Below, piece by piece: positions 56,833 to 64,000 of a stretch of DNA of 64,000 bases; within the stretch, counting starts at the first letter, position 1, and each line of letters begins with the position of its first letter. This DNA is from Aedes albopictus. Its lineage: Eukaryota > Arthropoda > Insecta > Diptera > Culicidae. Position numbers and translations under genes: made by a program. A model generated the notes under the pieces. The model saw only the letters and a list, made by a program, of their open reading frames with translations. It searched no databases and was not told where the DNA came from. The stretch is from contig NC_085137.1 of the NCBI RefSeq assembly GCF_035046485.1, positions 457,679,004-457,743,003 of the forward strand, written 5' to 3'.

Positions 56833-57850
56833 GTTGACGGGCTACGGCTTTGGCTCCTCGTGTTTTCGCTCGCTCTATCACGACTTCGGCGTTCCTTCGC
56901 TCCTCTATCTTCCTCCAGGTATTATCTGTGATCCACTGCTTTCTTCAGGTGCGTAGCTCACCCAAATTATTCTCGCCGGTGGCGATGAAGGCGTTCTTTA
57001 TGGCGCTCCATTGATCTTCTACGCTTCCACCTTCTGGAATATTCGCAGCACGGTTCTCTAGCTCCTCGACGAAGGACCTTTTCATCGCAGCGTCTTGCAG
57101 TCGGCGTGTGTTGAACCGGCGCCCGATTTTCTCCTCCTGTCGCTGGATCCTGGCAATGCGCAGTCGGATCTCGCCGATTATGAGGTGATGGTCGGACGCA
57201 ATGTCGGCGCTACGTTTGTTCCGCACATCAAGAAGGCTCCGTCTCCATTTTCGATTTGGTTTTCCGAGACAGACGCCATCACGGGAAACTCATGGCACTT
57301 TGTGCACTGGTCGATGAGGAAAGAGCGATCCCCTATCACCATATCATTGTTGCCACAAAACTCTGCAAACAGCTCTCCGTTTTCGCTCATTTCCATGGCG
57401 TCCCATGACGTGCTCATAGTCCGAGTTGTCGGAAGCAACCTTCGCGTTGAAGTCGCCCATGAGGATCTTGATATCACCTTTCGGCGTCTTGTCCACGACA
57501 GCATTCAGTTGACTATAAAAGTTCTCTTTATCTGCGATTGGCGCAGATTGAATCATGGTAAGGTTTCGAACCCGTGTTCTGAATCTGGCTACAATTATTA
57601 CATTAATAGGTTCTTACTTCATGCGCGCAGCGTGGGCGTGAGCGCGGAGCAGGAAACCAACTCCACGGTGGCGAGGAGAGTGTTCACCTCGTAGGCCAGA
57701 GTATAGCAGAATTTGATCCGACGCCAATCTGTGTTCTCCAAAGTTTGGCCAACGGACTTCGCTCAGTCCTAGGATCTCAAGCTTCATACGGCATGCCTCA
57801 TTGGCTAGATGTGCCAGTTCACCCTATTGAACTGGGGTTAATACATTCCA
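56833..57850 (-). pseudogene. RTE endonuclease, frameshifted (5' half)
   Basis: Pieces in several frames match an APE-type endonuclease: EILGLSEVRW near 57790, KGDIKILMGDFNAKV near 57470, a GNNDMVIGDRSF-type segment near 57350, and SADIASDHHLI near 57200 with the catalytic SDH. A linker follows (RRFNTRRLQDAAMKRSFVEEL). The fragments overlap in different frames, so at least two indels are present. Confidence 0.7.
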
Positions 57851-58029
57851 AGTTTTAATTCTTGTCCGTTGTTTCGCTCTAAAAGTCGTTGCCGTTGAAT
57901 CAGTTCGTAATCTTTCATTTTCGGTTTCAGTAACGTTTTTTTTTTTGGTTTCGGAGACAGTAGGTTGTTGGCCTAAGGTCCCCTATCTACCGCGGAGGAG
58001 CTGCCACCTTAGGTATAGCTTCCGGTGAA

Positions 58030-58760
58030 GGAGCATTTCATACTCAGCCGCTGGTTGCCAGAACAGACGCTGTTTGTTTGCAAAATCATAAAGATTGATA
58101 TGTCGCAAGCCTTGTTTCATAACTGTTTGAAAAATAACCACTTCCCCGGGTTGTTCCAGGTTCCATGAACATCCGGGATGGCGGCCAATATGTCCAAAAA
58201 CCTTTGAATTCTACTCTAACTTACTTTTTTGGCAAAACCATGGAGATTGATATGCCGCAAGCCATGTTTCATATCTGTTTGAGAAATGGCCACTTCCCCG
58301 GGTGGTTCCAGGTTCCCGGAACATCTGGGATGACGGCCAATATGTTAAACAACCTCTGAATTCTACTCTTACATACTTGTTTTGCAAAATCATGAAGATT
58401 GATATATTGCAAGCCATGTTTCATAACTGTTTGAAAAATGGCCACTTCCCCAGGTGGTTCCAGGTTCCCGGAACATCCGGAATTATGGCCAATATGTCCA
58501 AAAACCTCTAAATTTTCATCCAATATGCTTGTTTTGTAAAATCATGAAGTTTGGTATGTCGCAAGCCATGTTTCATAACAATTTGGAAAATGGCCACTTC
58601 CCTGGGTGGTTCTAGGTTCCCGTAACATCCGGAATTGTGGCCAATATATCCAAATACCTCTAAATTTTCCTCTAACATACTTTTTTTTTGCAAAATCATG
58701 AAGAATGGATCATGACAAGCCTGTTTTTAGAATTGTGCGAGAAAAAATGTCAGTTGTAGG
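58030..58760. repeat. ~151-bp satellite, about 4.5 copies
   Basis: The GATATGTCGCAAGCC phrase or variants starts near 58096, 58247, 58398 and 58550. Each unit also has TTTCATAACTGTTTGAAAAA, TGGCCACTTCCCCGGGTGG, TTCCAGGTTCCCGGAACATC and GGCCAATATGTCC. The period and the GGCCACTTCC...GGAACATCCGG module resemble the 152-bp satellite at 13-20 kb. Confidence 0.8.
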
Positions 58761-59016
58761 GAACGTGTGAAAAGTGTCCTCCGAACGCACCCCAAACGCT
58801 ACCCGGAACATCCGGAACCAAAACCAGACAATCCCAATTTACTCAATCTATGCATCTGTAATAATAAAAAGATAATTGAACATGTTTGCAATCATATTGC
58901 ATGTATTTCTTACATGTTTGACATGTTTTGACCTGATTTGACCCATATAACCCCATCAATAACTCAGACCCCAAGGACCAAAATACCATTTTAATATTTT
59001 TCCATACAACTAGAGA
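58761..59016. other. AT-rich spacer before the RTE fragment
   Basis: Short stretch with no recognised feature. The RTE homology starts at about 59017. Confidence 0.3.
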
Positions 59017-60079
59017 TGTAACGGCCTACGACTCATTGATTTCGCCGCCTCCAAAAATATGGCCATACGTAGCACCTTTTTCCAACACAGCCTCCCTTAT
59101 CGTTACACCTGGAGATCACCACAGCAGACGGAATCTCAAATCGACCACGTTCTGATTGACGGACGGCACTTCTCCGACATTATCGACGTCAGGACCTATC
59201 GTGGCGCCAACATCGACTCCGACCACTATCTGGTGATGGTCAAACTGCGCCCAAAACTCTCCGTCATCAACAATGTACGGTACCGGCGACCGCCACGGTA
59301 CAACCTAGAGCGACTGAAGCAACCGGATGTCGCCTCAGCATACGCGCAGAATCTCGAGGCCGCGTTGCCAGACGAGGGCGAGCTCGATGAGGCCCCTCTA
59401 GAGGACTGCTGGAGTACAGTGAAAGCAGCCATCAACGACGCAGCCGAGAGCACCATCGGGTACGTGGAACGGAATCGACGGAACGAATGGTTCGACGAAG
59501 AGTGCAGAACGGTTTTGGAGGAGAAGAACGCAGCGAGGGCGGTAATGCTGCAGCAAGGGACTCGACAGAACGTGGAACGATACAAACAGAAGCGGAAACA
59601 GCAGACCCGCCTCTTTCGGGAGAAAAAGCGCCGTCTGGAAGAAGCGGAGTGTGAAGAAATGGAACTGCTGTGCCGTTCCCAAGAAACACGGAAGTTCTAT
59701 CAGAAGCTCAACGCATCCCGCAACGGCTTCGTGCCGCGAGCCGAAATATGCAGGGATAAAGACGGAGGCCTCTTGACGGACGGACGTGAGGTGATCGAAA
59801 GGTGGAAGCAGCACTTCAATCAGCACCTGAACGGCGTGGAGAACGTAGGCACGGGAGCCCACGGCAACGGAAGAAACGACGACGCCAATGCAGCGGAGGA
59901 CGGAAATGAACCAACTCCCACGCTGAGGGAAGTTAAGGATGCCATTCACCAGCTCAAAACCAACAAAGCAGCTGGTAAGGATGGTATCGCAGCTGAACTC
60001 ATCAAGATGGGCCCAGAAAAGTTGGCCACCTGTCTGCATCGGCTCATAGTCAGGATCTGGGAAACCGAACAGCTGCAAA
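59017..60079 (+). pseudogene. RTE-type retrotransposon fragment, cut by an LTR element
   Basis: Open from about 59017 with the C-terminal half of an APE endonuclease (DHVLIDGRHF, NIDSDHYLVMV), a charged linker with a long K/R/E-rich helix, then the start of the RT (NKAAGKDGIAAELIKMG, LIVRIWETEQL). The N-terminal endonuclease is missing (5' truncation). RTE similarity stops at about 60079 and LTR sequence begins. The ORF runs on to 60198, but its last 35-40 residues are not RTE-like. No frameshift, so this was a younger copy than the two on the minus strand. Confidence 0.75.
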
Positions 60080-61614
60080 GACCTAAATATTCCCACGCCT
60101 TCCGATATTCAAAGTCAATTCAACTGAAACAAAAATGCATTTTCACCCCACATTCCCAACAGCTGCCCGGGGGATTTGAGATTCAATTTTCATCGTAGGG
60201 TCTACCTACCTCACGCGCGGCATATTGGAAGCAACTGACCTAGTTTTTATAACCCATCATCGTCCGGTGGTGGCCGGGTGCGATCGTGTTGCACCGCGTT
60301 AGGTCCGGTCGGTGTGATGCAATTTCAATTACGCTTGGGACAATGATGGGTAATAAACCCGAAAGAATGATATAGAACCGCGACATCATATTGATCGCGC
60401 TGGAACAAAGATTGTTTATTTTTGTTTCGAAATCAAGGCGCCGAATTGGCCGGGTAAGGTTCTGAACTCAGGTGAACCTTAGCTGGAATGTTCTGAAATT
60501 GAGACACCGTATTGGCGGCATACGGCGCCGGACTTGTTTTGCACTCGATTTGTTTTGACTTCGAGTAAACTGAAAGAAAAGAATGTGGGGGTATAATTTC
60601 AACCAACATCCGCGGCCGGGGGCCGGCTAGGGTTCACTGTGCCCAAGTAAGGTACACTTCAATAACAAAGCGGGTGCTTTGTTTTGGAGAATTTGGTGCC
60701 AAATTCCAAAGACGATGAGGATGATGATGGTGACGATGATGATGATGGGGAGAATGATAATGACGTCGATGGTTGGTTCAATTCTTTCACACACCCAAGC
60801 CTTGTATACGCTCAAGTGAGGCGGGGCTAGAAGATGTAGGCCTTGGTGTAAAGATTCTCAGTAGGTTTTGTGCGAACACGCCCAAGTCAGGCGTGGTTAG
60901 GAGATTTAAGTTTTTCGTTGGTATTAATATTCTTGGTAGGGCTTGGGATACGCCCAAGATAGAAGAGTCGTGATGTTTTCAAGAAGAGAAGGATTTTAAT
61001 CACGATGAGGACAAGTAGGATAGGTAGAGGTCTAGGTTTTGGACTTATTAGTATTTTCATTTGGTAGGGTTTTGGATACGCCCAAGTTGGTTCGGGCATT
61101 GTTAGGAATTATCATGACATCTTCGGCAAGACGAGAATGATCGTAGGAATTTTAGACACGCCCAAGCTGGTTCGGGTATTGCTAGGAAATTTAGGCTATA
61201 AATACGGAGGCTTTGGCTTCAGTCGGGGCAGTCAGTGAAGACAGTTCGTAGAGAACAGCCAGTAGTCGGGGAGTTCGGTGACAACGTTAACGCAGGCAGC
61301 ACATCGGATAAGTCTTGAGCTCCCATGTGGGACACCTCTAGATACTGTCCTAAGGCTGTAGGTAGGACTTAGTAGTTGGTCAAGAAGAAGCTAGAAGTGT
61401 CTCTAGATTATTAAACTTAGTAGTTCGATGAAGAAATACAGAAAATGTCAAGGTGATGTAAGAAAAAGTGAATCGTTGTAATATAAGATAAGTGATGGTT
61501 TGTGATACTTCAATATAGTTTATTAAAAAGATCGTCGGACTGTAATGAAATGAAAGATATCACATTCCGTGTAGTGTTTAATGCAGCCTCTGGACGGTAC
61601 AGGGCGCTTCAATA
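60080..61614 (+). mobile_element. 5' LTR of a Ty3/gypsy-type element (approximate)
   Basis: The right edge is placed just before the primer binding site at 61615. The left edge is where RTE similarity ends (about 60080), so the LTR would be up to 1.5 kb; the other LTR is outside the window and neither edge could be verified. The U3 part has seven GCCCAAG-type motifs (60640-61166) and a (GAT)n run (60713-60765). A TATA box is followed by initiator-like TCAGT sequences. Confidence 0.5.
61197..61204 (+). promoter_or_regulatory. LTR TATA box
   Basis: TATAAATA, with TCAGTC starting 22 bases downstream (A at 61221) and a second TCAGTG (A at 61234) that fit the arthropod initiator. Likely start of the retroelement transcript. 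Confidence 0.6.
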
Positions 61615-61632
61615 TGGTGACAGCGAAAAACT
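61615..61632 (+). other. primer binding site (putative)
   Basis: TGGTGACAGCG begins with TGG, complementary to the tRNA CCA end, directly after the presumed LTR end. The matching tRNA was not identified. Confidence 0.5.
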
Positions 61633-62828
61633 GTTCGGCAATTAGAACAGCGGGACGCCAATTTTCTGACTGGAAGAAGAAATCAGTGTCAGAATCAGTG
61701 CAAACCATGAACATTGAACAGTTTTGAACAATTGAGAAGAAAACAATGTTACACACTGGATGGAAAAGATGAAATTCGTGGCAGCGCAAGTGATAGTGGA
61801 ATACAACGTAGCACCGAATTGGAAATGGCAACGCAACAACCTGTGTATGGAACCGAGTGCCTGGACCAATGGACATCATTCAGCCTGCATTATTTGATGG
61901 TATCGTGAGTATTAACCTTTCAAATGATTAAGTGTTTTGAGATGGTTTAAATTTTTTGTGAGTTGGTTTGAAATGATGAAAAATTTTTACGATATGAACA
62001 AAAACATTTTAATTGAAATACTGTTGTGGGAAAAATAAAGAAGTTATTCAAAAATTTATAAAAAAAGGAAATCATAGTGATTTTTAATAAATAATGGAAA
62101 AATATAACAAGAATAATGATTTCAAGAAGAACAAGTGGATGAAAAATACGAACAAACACAAAAATACAAACAAACACTAGTTAACAAAATCAAAGGAAAG
62201 TCGCGGACTTCTGTTAACGATTAAAATTATTGATGCATAATTACGTGCTGATTTTGAGACCGTGTTTAAAATAAGAAAACTAAGAAGTACAGTTTTTTTT
62301 ATTATACGAGACAATCGCAACCAAGTTTTTTTTAGAATTTACTAAAATTTAAATATCTCAAGTTACAATTCACCAAATTTAAATATCTTTTTAGGAATAA
62401 TAGAAAGCTGAATGTAATATGTTTTGAATATCTAATTATTTTTTTTTTTTCTCGTCAGATTAGATATTGATGAGTGTTGGGAACAATCTCCTTAAATTGT
62501 AGCAAAATATTCAATAAATAAAACAAGATTTGCATTTTTCTTTCAAAAAAAAAATCTTTATCAGTTATAGCAATGTTGATTCAAAATCGCCAGCTTTGTA
62601 CGGGATATCGAAAATATTTTCAGCTCTACTGTATTTTTTTCCCTTATGCTTTCGAACTTAGGGCATAATTTTACACTAAACATGATTTTCAGATGTAAGC
62701 TAGCATTACAATGGAATGGAATCAATCAAAACAAAAAAAAAATAATAATTTTGTAAATATGCAGCAGACCGGCGATAATAAGGTCGTGTTAATTTGAAAA
62801 AAAAATCAGTAAAAATATCAACATAAAA
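61633..62828 (+). other. long leader of the LTR element
   Basis: About 1.2 kb of AT-rich leader between PBS and gag. It contains a donor-like ATCGTGAGTATT (GT at 61905) and a strong acceptor (long T tract then CAG at 62456-62458), so it may be spliced. A short ATG-started frame at 61869 runs 12 codons to the donor in phase 0. Confidence 0.4.
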
Positions 62829-63746
62829 ATGACCACTAATACAATGGATGAAATAGGCAACAATAGTGGAGCGAACAACGCTAGATTTGAATTTCCAATA
62901 AATTTTGCTATACAGTGTATTCCAGAATTTCATGGTAGTGCATGTGAATTAGATGCTTTCATATATCAAATAAATTGTTTTTTGAAACCCATAAAACGGA
63001 TAACTGATGCTAGTGAAAGGAAAAATGCAGAAACCGTACTCATTCAAATTGCACTGTCTAAACTTAAAGGCCCAGCAGCGTTAAAATTTAAAAACATTCT
63101 TGCAAATACTTGGGATAAAGTGAATGATAATCTCCAAAAAGAATTCGGAATTAGTTTACATTTGGAAGAACTGTTTAATAAAATAGAGACCCTTGAACAA
63201 GGCAAGTGTGAAAGTTTTAAAAACTACAAAGATCGCGTTCTTCAACTTAAGAGGAATATTGATGAATTCGAAAAAGATTATATTAAAGATCCTACAATTG
63301 AGTCATACGCTCAAAGACATTTAAGAATACATTTTCTAGCGGGTTTGGAAGATATAAATTTGAAATTTTTTGCAAAAACGAAAAAAGAAGACTCATTGGA
63401 AGATTTGCTAGATTACCTACAAGAAGAATGCATCGATGTGGAACAACAAGAACGCATCGAGCAGAGATTGAGGGATTCCCACACTGCAGAATTTTACAGG
63501 CAACAAAATGAAAAACAGAAATTCAGTAATCCACAATGTATTGATCACAACTTCTATTACGATAAAAGTAGATTCAACCAGAGCGAAATAGGTTATGAAA
63601 AAGATTTTAACAATTATAGATATCTAGGACAACAAGAAATTTATCGTGGTGATTACCAAATGCCTTATTGGACCAACAGAAATTTTGATGAACGCAACAT
63701 GGGAATTCAAAACAATAACATTTGCTATGATGAGCGAAAAAACTAA
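62829..63746 (+). CDS. Ty3/gypsy-type Gag
   Basis: An intact 305-residue ORF. Near residues 30-130 it has the arrangement typical of LTR-element capsid domains: IPEFHGSACELDAFIYQIN, then KLKGPAALKF, then a helical region with LEELFNKIETLEQGKCESFKNY. The C-terminal third is rich in N, Q, Y and R and shows no CCHC zinc knuckle in this frame. Gag forms the particle in which reverse transcription takes place. The stop TAA (63744-63746) follows directly on a frameshift heptamer. The ORF has no lesion, so this is a young insertion. Confidence 0.8.
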   Translation: MTTNTMDEIGNNSGANNARFEFPINFAIQCIPEFHGSACELDAFIYQINCFLKPIKRITDASERKNAETVLIQIALSKLKGPAALKFKNILANTWDKVNDNLQKEFGISLHLEELFNKIETLEQGKCESFKNYKDRVLQLKRNIDEFEKDYIKDPTIESYAQRHLRIHFLAGLEDINLKFFAKTKKEDSLEDLLDYLQEECIDVEQQERIEQRLRDSHTAEFYRQQNEKQKFSNPQCIDHNFYYDKSRFNQSEIGYEKDFNNYRYLGQQEIYRGDYQMPYWTNRNFDERNMGIQNNNICYDERKN

Positions 63747-64000
63747 ATAACCGGAGGTTCGTTAATTGCGTCCGATCACTCCGTCAATCAGAAAATAGTT
63801 TAGAAAGGCGCTTATATGCTGCAAGTAATAAGAAAATGATGCCCATGAACATAAATAAGAGTTATAACATACCACAAAAACAAATGGTTCAATTTGATAA
63901 ATGCATTCCAGCACAAGAAAAAGTATTTATACATTGGACGGGCAATAATCAATTTATGTTAAACATACCCACTGTAGAAAGACCATACACAAAAATCAAT
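63734..64000 (+). CDS. start of Pol (partial, runs off the window)
   Basis: The frame one base back from gag opens after a TGA at 63731-63733, overlaps the end of gag and stays open to the edge (89 codons), with no ATG near its start. This layout, with the heptamer at 63737-63743, indicates translation by -1 frameshifting. The visible part is the region before and into the expected protease; no D(T/S)GA active site is reached or recognised. Confidence 0.65.
63737..63743 (+). promoter_or_regulatory. -1 ribosomal frameshift heptamer A AAA AAC
   Basis: In the gag frame the codons read CGA AAA AAC TAA, so the heptamer sits directly before the gag stop and fits the X XXY YYZ rule. Slipping back one base enters the pol frame. 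A downstream stem was not clearly identified. Confidence 0.65.

Larger units (their letters stand above)
50697..57920 (-). mobile_element. RTE-type retrotransposon split by a hAT-like insertion
   Basis: Read from right to left. Endonuclease pieces lie at about 57840-56945 (LEILGLSEVRW, ILMGDFNAKV, ASDHHLIIGEI). The linker and RT start lie on both sides of the 52404-56824 insertion. The RT is at 52380-51290 (GFRAGRSCVDH, DYEKAFDRL, GVRQGYILSPLLF) and the C-terminal part, with [10 protein letters not shown], at 51306-50803. The 3' tail is (AAGT)n at 50711-50696. Without the insertion the element is about 2.8 kb, near full RTE length. Confidence 0.8.

Noticed and set aside
58211..58699. Frames with repeated VFGYIGHNSGC-like peptides
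   Set aside because: They are translations of the 151-bp satellite, whose near-multiple-of-three drift keeps short frames open.
59226..60096. 119- and 232-residue minus-strand frames
   Set aside because: They are antisense shadows of the GC-rich RTE coding sequence.
61714..61908. 64-residue leader ORF
   Set aside because: It ends at the TGA within the putative splice donor and has no recognisable domain; more likely leader sequence than a gene.

Overview
The window looks like culicine mosquito (Aedes-type) nuclear DNA. The evidence is AT-rich introns packed with nested transposons, a tRNA-headed SINE of the Feilai type ending in (GAA)n, several RTE-type and one Jockey/CR1-type non-LTR retrotransposon, many TIR-MITEs, and long fields of degenerate GGAATTCC-type repeats. 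This assignment rests on recognition, not on a search. There is no prokaryotic gene organisation.

Host genes. One gene can be built completely from the sequence and no single long ORF shows it. It lies on the minus strand in four coding exons: 33123-33000, 32785-32694, 24303-24159 and 10118-9988. All introns are GT-AG, phases agree at each junction, and the result is a 163-residue protein with four hydrophobic segments. Introns 2 (8.4 kb) and 3 (14.0 kb) are filled with repeats. A second candidate is a small plus-strand gene at 6731-7206 with three exons and short introns. A GC-rich, repeat-poor block at 46.56-47.48 kb may hold a promoter and first exon on the minus strand.

Layout. 0-3.3 kb: minisatellites, one carrying three MITEs, then a SINE. 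3.4-9.7 kb: dispersed repeats, MITEs and the small candidate gene. 9.78-33.2 kb: the four-exon gene. Its intron 3 holds a 7.6-kb inverted-repeat element flanked by TTAA (13118-20739) whose arms are arrays of a ~152-bp satellite; intron 2 holds hairpins, dispersed repeats and GGAATTCC fields. 33.3-36.9 kb: little that is recognisable apart from a TTA-flanked MITE and a tRNA-like sequence. 37.0-40.5 kb: a nearly complete non-LTR element with one in-frame stop. 40.7-46.3 kb: nested inverted repeats and a family of palindromes. 48.1-49.8 and 50.7-57.9 kb: two RTE-type elements on the minus strand, the second split by a 4.4-kb hAT-like element with a perfect 8-bp duplication. 58.0-58.8 kb: a 151-bp satellite. 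59.0-60.1 kb: a third RTE fragment, cut off by an LTR retrotransposon. That element (LTR, PBS, gag and start of pol) runs off the right edge and joins gag to pol by a -1 frameshift at an A AAA AAC heptamer.

Interaction. The host gene and the transposons are linked only by position: most intronic length is transposon-derived, and transcription of the four-exon gene would carry the TTAA palindrome and two smaller hairpins in its pre-mRNA.
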